Shown in pieces: positions 1 through 7,472 of a stretch of 13,221 nt of DNA. The stretch lies in the NCBI GenBank assembly GCA_910586255.1, contig CAJUHR010000060.1:1-13221 (forward strand). Reading direction: 5' to 3'. The notes under the pieces were generated by a model that saw only the letters and a list, made by a program, of their open reading frames with translations, made no database searches and was not told where the DNA came from. Made by a program: the position numbers and the translations under genes. This DNA is from an uncultured Lachnospiraceae bacterium (GTDB lineage: Bacteria; Bacillota; Clostridia; Lachnospirales; Lachnospiraceae). Each line of letters opens with the position of its first letter. Position 1 is the first letter of the stretch.

Positions 1-1516
1 ATTCACTCTGACTCTGGCTTAAGCTCTGGCTAGCGGATATACTCTGGCTTTGGCTCTTACTGGACGATTCGCTTTCCCTTTGACTATCACTCAACGAGTT
101 GCTTGAACTTCGCGAATCCGCTATACTCTCTGATATCGATATACTATCGGACCGCTGTTTCAGCTTCAACAATTGTGACTCTATCACTTCTGAGCCAACT
201 AATTCCAGCTCGCTTCTTGTCAATGAGTTTGATTCAAGCTCACTTTCCCTCAAAGACTGGCTCAGCGATTTGGAAATGCTCTCCCGCTCACTTTCTTCCA
301 AGGACTCGCTTAAAGATAATGACTCACTCTCCGACTTCCTTGCTTCCTGAGACTCGCTCAAAGACTCTGATATACTTGCAGATGCGCTCTCCTCCAAAGA
401 CTTGTGCAATGACAGAGAAGCACTTTCTGATTCGCTCTCCTCCTGAAATTCACTCAAGCTTTCCGACAGGCTTGCAGCTTTGCTTTCCCGCAAAGATTCC
501 CGTAATGAATTGCGTAATGACAACGAAAGGCTTAGGGATTCACTTGCTGACACGGAAGGGCGCAAAAGTTCACTTAAAGACAATGACTGGCTTAAGGATT
601 CGCTTGCCTTCAAAGACTTACTTAAAGAATTTTTCAGAAATTCACTCTCTTTCAAGGACTCTCTCAAAGACAGCGACTCACTTAAAGACTCGCTTGCCTC
701 CAAAGATTCCCTTAGAGACTCCGAATCTATTTCCGTCTCACTGTCAGATTCACTTTCAAGCTCGCTCTCCAGTTCGCTTTCTGAACCGCTGTCAAGTTCC
801 TCGGACAAAGATTCCGTTCCCAAATCATTCTCAAGTTCCTCTACTTCTTCAGAACCCGGAATCAGGATTGCTCCTGTGCCGTTACTTTCAGATGTATGAC
901 TCTCATCGCTTCCGGCAGCATCTTCCTCCTCAATCTCCTCCTGATTATCGTCCTCCTCATTTCCGGCGTCTTCCAAATCTTCTTCCTTGCCAGGATTTTC
1001 CAGGTCATCTCCTTTTGTTCCGGAATTTTCCAAATCTCCCTCTTCCGTTTCAGAATCCCCCAAATCCCCTTCTTCAATGCCAGGAACCTTAGAATCATCT
1101 TCACCACTGCCAGGAACATCTGCGCCATCTTCTGCATTATCAGGATTTTCTGGACCATCTCCTTTTGAGTCTCCCGCCCCCTCTTCCTCGGTTCCTGAGG
1201 TCTCTGAACCGTCCTCTCCGCTGGCAGAGTCTTCCGATTCTTCTTCATGGCCGGAGTCTTCCAAATTTTCTTTGCTGTCGTCATCCTCCAAATCTTCTTG
1301 ATTGTCAGATTCCTCCAGCTCCTCTTTTTCTATACTGTTGTCTTCCTCCAATTCATCGGGAGCCTCCTCCTCTATGATAGCCTCACCGATCTCATCCGAA
1401 TTTTCAAATTCAGCAGCATAAACCATATCCACATCGGAAATCATAGCCGACCCGCCGAATACAGCTCCCGCAGCAAATGCTCCCTTTAAAATATTATTAA
1501 CCTTATCCTTCTTCAT
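1..1516 (-). CDS. Ser-rich repeat surface protein / adhesin, 3' end outside window
   Basis: Partial gene: 505 codons are open on the minus strand from ATG at 1516 to the left edge with no in-frame stop; I read every codon. RBS GAGGGAG lies about 5 bases before the ATG. Residues 1-35 look like a signal peptide (start MKKDK, hydrophobic Gly/Ala stretch, then VYAAE). Residues about 36-225 are very acidic, rich in Glu, Asp, Ser and Gly, with loose repeats such as GDLENSG, DDLENPG and EDLEDAG. From about residue 240 the protein is Ser-rich (35 of 100 residues in the stretch I counted), with Ser at every second position (SESLS, SLSLS, SQSQS). This fits the stalk of a serine-rich-repeat, probably glycosylated and wall-anchored, adhesin. 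The anchor and any ligand-binding domain would be outside the window. No accessory Sec or glycosylation genes are seen beside it. The low complexity opens long spurious frames on the other strand. Confidence 0.8.
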   Translation of the reverse strand, partial: MKKDKVNNILKGAFAAGAVFGGSAMISDVDMVYAAEFENSDEIGEAIIEEEAPDELEEDNSIEKEELEESDNQEDLEDDDSKENLEDSGHEEESEDSASGEDGSETSGTEEEGAGDSKGDGPENPDNAEDGADVPGSGEDDSKVPGIEEGDLGDSETEEGDLENSGTKGDDLENPGKEEDLEDAGNEEDDNQEEIEEEDAAGSDESHTSESNGTGAILIPGSEEVEELENDLGTESLSEELDSGSESELESELESESDSETEIDSESLRESLEASESLSESLSLRESLKESEFLKNSLSKSLKASESLSQSLSLSELLRPSVSASESLSLSLSLRNSLRESLRESKAASLSESLSEFQEESESESASLSLHKSLEESASASISESLSESQEARKSESESLSLSESLEESERESISKSLSQSLRESELESNSLTRSELELVGSEVIESQLLKLKQRSDSISISESIADSRSSSNSLSDSQRESESSSKSQSQSISASQSLSQSQSE

Positions 1517-1658
1517 ATATCTCCCTCTTTTTACTTCCATAGACAACAAAGCTCAATCATAATTGCCCCATACAATCAATTGACCGTTTAACATTATCCA
1601 ATATAAAACTCAGATAAGACATTCACTCCACAGCCCTGTCCTTTGCAGGAAACGGAAA

Positions 1659-2261
1659 TCATTTTACTTCCTCATACAGACTTTCCTTTCTGCTGCCCTC
1701 ACCTTGCTGTCTTTCCCTGCCCATCCAGTTTTCTCCATCCTGCTGCACGGGGATTTCCTGTTCCTCCTGCATCTGCAAAAACAGATACATTAGTTCCAGA
1801 GCGCTACGGAAATATAGGTAGCGGCCTTCTGTTATACTTCCCCAAAGCCGCCCCTGAAAACTCATGTGAATCCCCCCGACCAATTCTACACAGACCGTAT
1901 TCTGGATTCTCTTTTGCTCTGATTCCCAACGGAAATCTTTTTTGTCGTGATGTTCTTCCCAAACTTCTTTCTGGTATTTGGCTGGCAGTCCCGCATTTCT
2001 TTTGTCAAAATCGTCCTTTAATGACCGAAATTCCTCCTGATCCCCCAACAGCTTCAAAGAGCGGGCTATCTTATCTATGGAAAAGATCAAATCAGACAGA
2101 CTATGGTAGAGTACTGGCTGCCGGAGATTTGAATGAACAATATCTCCATAGGGCTCCCTTCGATCTGTCCCATAAATACGTACCAACATCACTCTGCTGT
2201 AAATCTCCTGCCGCTTGCCTCCTTTTCCCACAATTAATCTTCTGCCTTGTTCTGCAGACAC
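1659..2261 (-). CDS. Unrecognised protein with two similar halves
   Basis: I do not recognise this 200-residue protein. I chose the GTG at 2261 because a perfect AGGAGG (2270-2275) sits 8 bases upstream; the frame stays open to a TTG at 2324, giving 221 residues. No signal peptide or membrane segment is evident. Two segments resemble each other. The first, about residues 29-65, contains RIYGTDRREPYG and then VLYHSLSDLIFSIDKI. The second, about 126-165, contains ELVGGIHMSFQG and then YLYFRSALELMYLFLQM. Each has a hydrophobic-G-x start, a mid Gly, an LY pair and an S-x2-[DE]-L-[IM] helix-like end. They are joined by a charged linker. The C-terminal 30 residues are Glu/Gln/Arg-rich. It reads toward the Ser-rich gene 142 bases downstream, so it could be co-transcribed with it, but no function can be assigned. 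Confidence 0.6.
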   Translation of the reverse strand: MSAEQGRRLIVGKGGKRQEIYSRVMLVRIYGTDRREPYGDIVHSNLRQPVLYHSLSDLIFSIDKIARSLKLLGDQEEFRSLKDDFDKRNAGLPAKYQKEVWEEHHDKKDFRWESEQKRIQNTVCVELVGGIHMSFQGRLWGSITEGRYLYFRSALELMYLFLQMQEEQEIPVQQDGENWMGRERQQGEGSRKESLYEEVK

Positions 2262-2290
2262 ATAAATTACCTCCTGACACCTGTTGCATA

Positions 2291-2312
2291 ACATAATACA
2301 GATTATCAGAAG
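2291..2312. promoter_or_regulatory. Dyad A, candidate regulator site
   Basis: ATAAT-ACAG-ATTAT, an inverted repeat of 5-base arms, preceded by AC and followed by CAGAAG. It lies 30 bases upstream of the GTG start at 2261 and matches dyad B at 2426-2447 in 17 of 22 positions; four of the five differences are the central four bases, which read ACAG here and CTGT in B (reverse complements). The binding protein is unknown. Confidence 0.4.
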
Positions 2313-2367
2313 TCTTTTTATCAATAATCGTATACATTTTTCAAAAAAACGTAAAAATCAGTTGAAT

Positions 2368-2373
2368 ATTATA
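2368..2373 (-). promoter_or_regulatory. Possible -10 element for the 2261 gene
   Basis: Read on the minus strand this is a perfect TATAAT. The best upstream partner is TTGTGT with a 19-base spacer, which is a poor -35. It would give a leader of about 100 nucleotides that contains dyad A. Tentative. Confidence 0.3.
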
Positions 2374-2425
2374 ACGCTCTGAGTTATACTTAACACAAAA
2401 TAACAATTAGGAATAGATTAACAGT

Positions 2426-2447
2426 ACATAATCTGTATTATCGGAAG
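2426..2447. promoter_or_regulatory. Dyad B, candidate regulator site
   Basis: ATAAT-CTGT-ATTAT preceded by AC and followed by CGGAAG, the partner of dyad A 135 bases away and upstream of the possible TATAAT. The flanks of A and B are in the same orientation while the central four bases are inverted relative to each other. Confidence 0.4.
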
Positions 2448-2501
2448 CAGCTCCTCCTTATGGTCAAATACTTTTCCGCGGCCATCTTCTCATGTATTTG
2501 C

Positions 2502-2545
2502 AAAAAAACGCCGAAAAAATGGTTTTCCACCATTTTTTCGGCGTT
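2502..2545 (-). terminator. Rho-independent terminator, leftward
   Basis: A perfect 17-bp stem (arms 2507-2523 and 2529-2545, containing CGCCGAAAAAATGG) closes a 5-base loop. On the minus strand the stem is followed by an uninterrupted run of seven T residues (plus-strand A run 2502-2508), so it terminates leftward transcripts. The nearest upstream leftward gene is the alanyl-tRNA editing gene ending at 2675. Confidence 0.85.
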
Positions 2546-2584
2546 ATAAACGCTTATCCATATTTCATGTTACCAATGTCAAAA

Positions 2585-2629
2585 GGTCTAAAATCCGATG
2601 CAGGCTTGCTTGCAAGAGGATTTTTGACC
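2585..2629. repeat. Imperfect palindrome downstream of the editing gene
   Basis: Arms GGTCTAAAATCC (2585-2596) and GGATTTTTGACC (2618-2629) pair with one mismatch around a 21-base centre that holds CTTGCTTGCAAG. It lies between the gene end at 2675 and the strong terminator at 2502-2545, so it is not needed as the terminator. It may be a dispersed palindromic repeat or a processing site. Confidence 0.5.
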
Positions 2630-2674
2630 CCAGCATCATTTCATTTATCCGTATGTATCCCTAAAGATTCCCTT

Positions 2675-3877
2675 TTACATAGGGCTCAATGTCTCAAAAA
2701 AGCCTTCTAACAATGTCCTGGTTCCTGATACGGTTCCCTGCACCATTTCCGGTTTTCCGCCTCCCTTTCCCGGACATCTTTGGTGAAGCTCCTTTAAAAG
2801 TTCCCGCAAATTCACCTGCTGACTTCCCAGAATATACTGATATCCGTTTCGGTCATTTCCGATAAAGATTCCGCAAATCCCTTTGAACCGATGCATCCCC
2901 GTATCCACAAAGCGGCGGGCGGCATTTTTGTCCATTTCCTCCTCAAAAAGCAGAAAGCAGTCCAGTCCTTTGCTGTCTGTGTCTGGGCCGTCTGCAGGAT
3001 GAGAGCTCACAAGCTCCTCCATCTTCCCATCCAGATATCGGCTTTCCATGCGGAACAGTTTGTCCTTTGTCTGCTGATTTTCCTTCCAAAGCCGTTTTAC
3101 AGCTTCCGCCACCTCGTAAGGCTTGGCTGATAACAGATGAGAGATTTCCAGAATGTTATCCTCCTTTACACAACAATCCTCCAAAGCCCGAAAGCCGCAG
3201 ACCATGGTCACCCGGGTGCCGCCCTTATATTTTGTCCCGTCCACCAGGCGAATCACACCGATCTCTCCTGTCAACACCACATGGGGCGCACAGCAGGCGC
3301 ATACATCATATCCGGGAACCGTGACGATACGCACCTGTCCTGTCAGTTCCTTCTTGCTGCGGTATTCCATCCCTTCAAGTTCTTCCTTAGACGGATAAGT
3401 CACCTGAACTGGAATATTTGACGTCACCGCTTCATTGGCCTCCCTCTCAATCATCCGAAGCTGTTCCTTTGTCAGACTCCCGTTAAAGTCCATAGTCACC
3501 AGCTCCCTGCCCAGGTGAAAGCCCACATTGTCATATCCAAAATGCTTGTGTACCAGCCCTGACACAATATGCTCCCCTGTGTGCTGCTGCATTTTGGAAA
3601 ATCTTTCCCCGTAATCAATGCTCCCGAAAACTTCATCTCCCTCCTCCAGAGGCTCCTTTACATAGTGGGTTATCACATCTCCCTTTTCCTGCACATCCTC
3701 CACAGGGATCCTGTTCAGATCTCCCACATCTGCGTACTGCCCGCCACCCTCAGGGAAAAATACCGTCTTATCCAGCACCACCCCATAGCAGCTTCTTTTT
3801 TCATCCCATTCACAGGAAAGCACCCGGGCCGTAAACTCTTTCTGGTGGCTGTCCTGGTAATATAATTTTTCTGTCAT
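2675..3877 (-). CDS. Alanyl-tRNA editing protein, AlaX-L / AlaRS editing-domain family with DHHA1
   Basis: Predicted cytosolic hydrolase that removes mischarged Ser or Gly from tRNA-Ala in trans. The 400 residues match the usual length of the long AlaX form with a C-terminal DHHA1 domain. Residues 1-90 are the beta-barrel N-terminal part (FFPEGGGQYAD at 40-50). The zinc-binding editing motifs are HTGEH (H99, H103) and CCAPH (C195, H199). A helical linker covers about 240-290, and a DHHA1 region about 300-400 carries the Gly-rich GKGGGKPEMVQG at 370-381. The ATG at 3877 follows AAGGAG at 12 bases, a long spacing. It lies 119 bases downstream of dctM with a hairpin between, so it is probably not part of the transporter function. 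Family certain; exact substrate inferred. Confidence 0.92.
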   Translation of the reverse strand: MTEKLYYQDSHQKEFTARVLSCEWDEKRSCYGVVLDKTVFFPEGGGQYADVGDLNRIPVEDVQEKGDVITHYVKEPLEEGDEVFGSIDYGERFSKMQQHTGEHIVSGLVHKHFGYDNVGFHLGRELVTMDFNGSLTKEQLRMIEREANEAVTSNIPVQVTYPSKEELEGMEYRSKKELTGQVRIVTVPGYDVCACCAPHVVLTGEIGVIRLVDGTKYKGGTRVTMVCGFRALEDCCVKEDNILEISHLLSAKPYEVAEAVKRLWKENQQTKDKLFRMESRYLDGKMEELVSSHPADGPDTDSKGLDCFLLFEEEMDKNAARRFVDTGMHRFKGICGIFIGNDRNGYQYILGSQQVNLRELLKELHQRCPGKGGGKPEMVQGTVSGTRTLLEGFFETLSPM

Positions 3878-3903
3878 GATCTTATTGTGCTCCTTTCACG
3901 AAA

Positions 3904-3953
3904 GGAACAGCCTTATACAGGTTTTCTATGAATTTCTGTATAAGGCTGTTCTT
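3904..3953. terminator. Hairpin between dctM and the editing gene
   Basis: A perfect 16-bp stem (GAACAGCCTTATACAG at 3905-3920 with its complement at 3936-3951) around a 15-base loop. On the minus strand the following bases are CCTTTCGTG, a weak T tract, so termination of the TRAP operon may be partial. The editing gene's RBS lies just beyond. Confidence 0.6.
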
Positions 3954-3996
3954 ATTGTCATAAAAAATCTCATCGCCCGGGGCGATCTTTATCCTG

Positions 3997-5286
3997 CTAC
4001 AGACTATATCCCAGAGCCAACGGCAGCCATGTGGTCAGAGGCGCCCACAGGCTGATAGCCAGCAATACAATAACATTGCAGATCAGATAAGGAAGAGCCC
4101 CCTTAAATATGGATATAATCGGCATCCGGTTAATCTTGTTGCAGGCATTGAGACACATTCCCACCGGCGGTGTAACCAGTCCGATCGCCAGTCCTGTAAT
4201 TATCATAGCGCCAAACTGGAGGGCCGAAAAACCATAGCTTTGCATAACTGGAAGCATAATCGGTGTCAGCAAAAGAATTGCCGGGCTAACATCAATAAAC
4301 GTACCGATCATCAGAATCATCACACAGAACACCAGAGCGATTCCCCAGGCAGGCATATTCAGTGCAATAAAGAAATTGGCTACAATCTGAGGAACCTTCT
4401 GCATGGTAAGCACCCATGTAAAAATGGTTGTGAAGCCAATAATAAGCATGATGGAGGAAGAAGATATGAGGGTCTTTTTCAAAGCCTCAATCACTGCCTT
4501 CCAGGTCAGCTCTTTATAAATAAAGAAGCCCACCAATATAGAGTACAGCACGGCCACACCGGCGCTCTCCGATGCGGTACACACGCCAAAGGACACACAC
4601 ACAATAATAAACACAGGCATCAGTAAGGCCGGAATACCGGACAAAATCGCTGAGGCAAATTCCTTAAACACAAAAGGAGTTTGGGCCGGATGCCAGCCCT
4701 TTTTGTGGCTGATGGCAAATACGACCACCAGCTGAGTCAATCCAATCAGGATTCCCGGCATCGCGCCGGCCATAAACAATGCTCCCACCGATGCACCGGA
4801 AATCATGGAATAGACAATCATCGGCGTGGACGGAGGAATAATCATACCCATGGTGGAGGATGCCACCGTGATACCGGCGGATGCATCTGGCGGATAGCCC
4901 AGATCCTCCATTGCCGGAATCAGGATACTGCCAAGGGCAGAGGTGTCCGCCACAGAAGAGCCGGAAATCCCGCCGAAAATCATGGATGCCACAATATTTA
5001 CCTCACCCAGACCCCCGTGAAACGGTTTTAACAGTTGCAAACAGAAATTAATAATCCGTTTTGTAATACCGCCCGTATTCATCAATTCACCGGCCAGCAT
5101 AAAAAGAGGCATAGCGATCATCAGCTCGCTGTAAGCACCATTCCATACCCGCTGGGGAACCATGGACAAAAAAGTCGGGGCATTAGTGACTATATAAGTA
5201 ACACAGGAGGCGCCGATTGCAAAAGCCAGCGGCACTCCAAGGACTGCAAAGAAGATTAGCAGCACCAGAAGAATAATCATTGCCAT
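3997..5286 (-). CDS. dctM: TRAP transporter large permease subunit, DctM
   Basis: Membrane subunit that couples uptake of an organic acid to the sodium (or proton) gradient in a tripartite ATP-independent periplasmic-type transporter; in a Gram-positive the binding protein is a lipoprotein. The 429 residues match the family's usual 425-430 and are hydrophobic throughout, consistent with about 11-12 membrane segments. Hallmarks: FGGISGSSVADTSALGS (104-120) and MIIPPSTPMIVYS (148-160), plus a second-half motif TPPVGMCLN near the C-terminus. The ATG at 5286 has AGGAG 13 bases upstream, unusually far. It follows dctQ by 26 bases, so co-translation with it is likely. Substrate cannot be read from the sequence. 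Confidence 0.96.
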   Translation of the reverse strand: MAMIILLVLLIFFAVLGVPLAFAIGASCVTYIVTNAPTFLSMVPQRVWNGAYSELMIAMPLFMLAGELMNTGGITKRIINFCLQLLKPFHGGLGEVNIVASMIFGGISGSSVADTSALGSILIPAMEDLGYPPDASAGITVASSTMGMIIPPSTPMIVYSMISGASVGALFMAGAMPGILIGLTQLVVVFAISHKKGWHPAQTPFVFKEFASAILSGIPALLMPVFIIVCVSFGVCTASESAGVAVLYSILVGFFIYKELTWKAVIEALKKTLISSSSIMLIIGFTTIFTWVLTMQKVPQIVANFFIALNMPAWGIALVFCVMILMIGTFIDVSPAILLLTPIMLPVMQSYGFSALQFGAMIITGLAIGLVTPPVGMCLNACNKINRMPIISIFKGALPYLICNVIVLLAISLWAPLTTWLPLALGYSL

Positions 5287-5312
5287 AACAGATACTCAGC
5301 TCCTTTCTCTTC

Positions 5313-5843
5313 TTATGGAGTTTCCTTGGTGAGCGCCTTATTTTTCGGCGCAAAGCAGGAAATGTCTGCAGTTATAAACTCAATAATTTTAATGACAATG
5401 CAGACGGCGCAGATTGCCCCTGCCACGGGCATGATCCCATACATATACTTCATGGGAATCTCCATTCCCTGACTGATCTGCTTACCGGCCACCCCCACGT
5501 AATTCATACCCTGCTTTGTAAATACCAAATCCACTACCAGCACAATCAGATAGTTGACCACACTGAGCCATCGTTTGATTGCCGGGGGCACCCGGTCATA
5601 GAGAATATCGATAATCACATGCTCATTTTTCAGCACATTGATTCCCATGCCCCAGAAGGTAGTAAAGGCAAACAAGGTCACATTAAACTCCGAGAGCTCC
5701 TTCCAGCTTCTGGAAAAGAAATACCTCGCAATAACGGAAAAAATCACCAGAACCGCCAGCAGCCCCATGGCCACCACACCGATTCCAAAATATACCTGAA
5801 ATACCTTATCGCCGATCTTTTTCCATTTTTCGATGACAATCAA
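5313..5843 (-). CDS. dctQ: TRAP transporter small permease subunit, DctQ
   Basis: Small membrane subunit that pairs with DctM and docks the loaded binding protein. 176 residues, typical for the family, with four predicted membrane segments at about 18-40, 55-71, 92-110 and 132-155. Family motifs seen: VIARYFF (37-43), WKELSEF (47-53), NEHVIIDIL (73-81) and MEIPMKYMYG near 127-136. The start is TTG at 5843, with AGGA six bases upstream; no nearer in-frame ATG exists before residue 26, which would cut the first membrane segment. Separated from dctP by 120 bases that contain a terminator-like hairpin. Confidence 0.94.
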   Translation of the reverse strand: MIVIEKWKKIGDKVFQVYFGIGVVAMGLLAVLVIFSVIARYFFSRSWKELSEFNVTLFAFTTFWGMGINVLKNEHVIIDILYDRVPPAIKRWLSVVNYLIVLVVDLVFTKQGMNYVGVAGKQISQGMEIPMKYMYGIMPVAGAICAVCIVIKIIEFITADISCFAPKNKALTKETP

Positions 5844-5894
5844 CCCCTTTCCTGTCTCTCTTGCCCTGTTCAGGCAGTTTTATACCGCTGTACC

Positions 5895-5947
5895 AAAAAG
5901 GCTCCCAGAATACATCGGTACTTCCGGTACCATGATTTCCAGGAGCC
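5895..5947 (-). terminator. Intercistronic terminator-like hairpin between dctP and dctQ
   Basis: On the minus strand an outer stem GGCTCC/GGAGCC and an inner stem GGTAC/GTACC (loop CGGAA) fold into one interrupted hairpin, followed directly by five T residues (plus-strand A run 5895-5899). It sits just after the dctP stop and ahead of dctQ, so it probably ends part of the transcripts and leaves dctP mRNA in excess, as expected for a binding protein needed in more copies than its permease. Confidence 0.6.
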
Positions 5948-5963
5948 CAAGGACCATTTTTCT

Positions 5964-7088
5964 TTATTTGGTATTTGCCACGATATCCTGCATCTCTTTC
6001 AGCTCGTCAGCTGTCATGATGCCTTCTTCCACACACTGATCATACACAACCTGCACCGCATCCTGGAATGCCTTCAGCTCTTCCTCGCTGGGCTCATATA
6101 CTTCACAGCCGGCATCAATTACTACTTGCTTTGCAGCTTCCTGATTCTCGTCAATCAACTGATCATTGTAGGTTCCCATCTCGGTTGCACACTCAGAGAT
6201 AATATCCTGATACTCTTGAGGAAGGCTGTTCCACCATGCGGCATTTACATAGAACGGATCCGGATGGAACTGGTAATTCACCTCTGTAAAGTACTGCTGT
6301 ACCTCATAGAACTTCATACCTTCCACGTTCACCCACGGGTTTTCCTGTCCATCTGCCACACCGGTCTTTAATCCCATATACAGATCGGAATAGGGGATGG
6401 TGGTAGTGGTAGCTCCCAAAGCTATGAAGGTCTTATCGATCGTATTCATACCATTGGTACGCATCTTGAGACCCTGCAAATCCTCTGGCTTAGTGATAGC
6501 ATGTTTGCTGTTGGAAAACTGTCTCCAGCCGCCTGCATCACACAGATTAATAATCACAGTACCGGTCTCAGCCTCAGCCTCGGCACAAACCTTCTTTGCC
6601 AGATCGCTCTGAAGCAGCGCCGTAACCTGGGCGCGGTTCTGTGCCAAGAAGGGCAGAGTAAACATCAAAAGACGGGGGCTGAAGTCAAACTGTCCGCCTC
6701 TCATGCCCTGTACAGTGCCGGCAACAACCTGCTCTAGCATCTCTTTCTCGGTTCCAAGCTGTCCGTTGCCAAATACCTCTACAGTCACATGGCCATTGGT
6801 CTTAGCCGCAACATCCTCTGCAAATTTTTCCATAGAAACATAGCGGGGATTTCCCTCCGGCTGCGCGTGTCCTACCATCATGGTAAAATCACCGAGATCT
6901 GCAAAAGCATCCTCACCGGCTGCCGCTTCCGTCTCTGCCTCCCCGCCCTCAGCTGCCGCTGTGGTATCAACCGCTGCTGCTGTGGTAGTCTCAGCCTGTG
7001 TTGCTGCCGGCTGGCTTCCGCCGCCGCATGCTGCCAGACTGGATGCGGCCAAAGCCAGAGTCAAAAACATTGCAATTTTTCTTTTCAT
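5964..7088 (-). CDS. dctP: TRAP transporter substrate-binding lipoprotein, DctP
   Basis: Extracellular solute receptor that delivers a carboxylated substrate to DctQM. 374 residues. The signal peptide ends in the lipobox LAAC with lipidated Cys21, followed by a low-complexity Ala/Thr/Glu linker (about 22-62) and the DctP fold from about 65. Seen family features: GNGQLGTEKEMLEQV (107-121), the substrate-carboxylate Arg210 in GLKMRTNG, and VADGQENPW (244-252). The ATG at 7088 has AGGAGG ten bases upstream. First gene of the leftward operon dctP-dctQ-dctM. Its upstream region has a candidate operator (7170-7185) facing the divergent GntR gene. The substrate is not predictable from motifs; C4-dicarboxylates, keto acids and sugar acids are all known for the family. 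Confidence 0.96.
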   Translation of the reverse strand: MKRKIAMFLTLALAASSLAACGGGSQPAATQAETTTAAAVDTTAAAEGGEAETEAAAGEDAFADLGDFTMMVGHAQPEGNPRYVSMEKFAEDVAAKTNGHVTVEVFGNGQLGTEKEMLEQVVAGTVQGMRGGQFDFSPRLLMFTLPFLAQNRAQVTALLQSDLAKKVCAEAEAETGTVIINLCDAGGWRQFSNSKHAITKPEDLQGLKMRTNGMNTIDKTFIALGATTTTIPYSDLYMGLKTGVADGQENPWVNVEGMKFYEVQQYFTEVNYQFHPDPFYVNAAWWNSLPQEYQDIISECATEMGTYNDQLIDENQEAAKQVVIDAGCEVYEPSEEELKAFQDAVQVVYDQCVEEGIMTADELKEMQDIVANTK

Positions 7089-7169
7089 AAACCCTCATCC
7101 TCCTTAAAATAAAAACACTTCTTCTAACTGAGTAACTCACAAGACCTCTTTGTATCATCACTCAGACAT

Positions 7170-7185
7170 CTTGTATACAACCATG
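7170..7185 (+). promoter_or_regulatory. Candidate GntR-family operator 1 (dctP side)
   Basis: CTTGTATACAACCATG, with the palindrome TTGTATACAA at its core. It matches operator 2 in 14 of 16 positions, in opposite orientation. On the minus strand the core overlaps a weak possible dctP promoter (TTGTGG at 7197-7202, 17 bases, TGTATA at 7174-7179), a good position for repression. GntR-family sites commonly have GT...AC half-sites; the two-base GT-AC spacing here is not the FadR consensus, so assignment is by location. Confidence 0.5.
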
Positions 7186-7401
7186 GTATGATATTACCAC
7201 AATTCCTTTGTGAAAGCAACCATCTTTTTCTGTATTTTCTCAACACAACTTTTCCTATTCTTCTTTTCATCTACTTATTTTTGTCTATTTTTTACAATTT
7301 TACTCTTTCTTTTTATTTATTATGCTCAATATGTTTTTCTATTCTTTCACCTTTTTCGGATTTCTTCGTGATCATTCACAGTATATACTACCCTTTTTTG
7401 T

Positions 7402-7417
7402 CATGCCTGTATACAAG
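7402..7417 (-). promoter_or_regulatory. Candidate GntR-family operator 2 (gntR side)
   Basis: On the minus strand it reads CTTGTATACAGGCATG, differing from operator 1 only at two middle positions. It ends 26 bases before the gntR -35 element, so it could act in autoregulation, either by upstream binding or by looping with operator 1 about 230 bases away. Confidence 0.5.
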
Positions 7418-7443
7418 TCTTTTCTTTTTCTTTTTTCCGCTGT

Positions 7444-7472
7444 TTGACAGTTTGTTTTTTTCCACCTATAAT
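7444..7472 (+). promoter_or_regulatory. Sigma-A promoter of the GntR-type regulator
   Basis: TTGACA (7444-7449), 17-base spacer, TATAAT (7467-7472): a perfect consensus match. Transcription would begin near 7479-7480, only a few bases before an ATG at 7484, which argues that the real start codon is the TTG at 7550 with its strong RBS. Confidence 0.85.

Larger units (their letters stand above)
2262..2674. other. 413-base gene-free region with promoter, dyads, terminator and palindrome
   Basis: I find no convincing gene on either strand. It holds the upstream region of the leftward gene starting at 2261, including a possible promoter near 2368, two related dyads at 2291-2312 and 2426-2447, a strong leftward terminator at 2502-2545, and an imperfect palindrome at 2585-2629. 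Very short frames with start codons exist (for example a 15-codon one from 2485 leftward), but they lack a properly spaced RBS. Confidence 0.6.

Noticed and set aside
99..1301. Several long open frames on the plus strand and one more on the minus strand over the Ser-rich gene
   Set aside because: They are by-products of the repetitive Ser/Glu codons; none has an RBS or protein-like composition, and the 505-codon minus frame with signal peptide explains the region.
2101..2337. 78-codon minus-strand frame overlapping the start of the unrecognised gene
   Set aside because: No RBS before its ATG; most of it is a frame-shifted copy of the gene that has AGGAGG and the longer frame.
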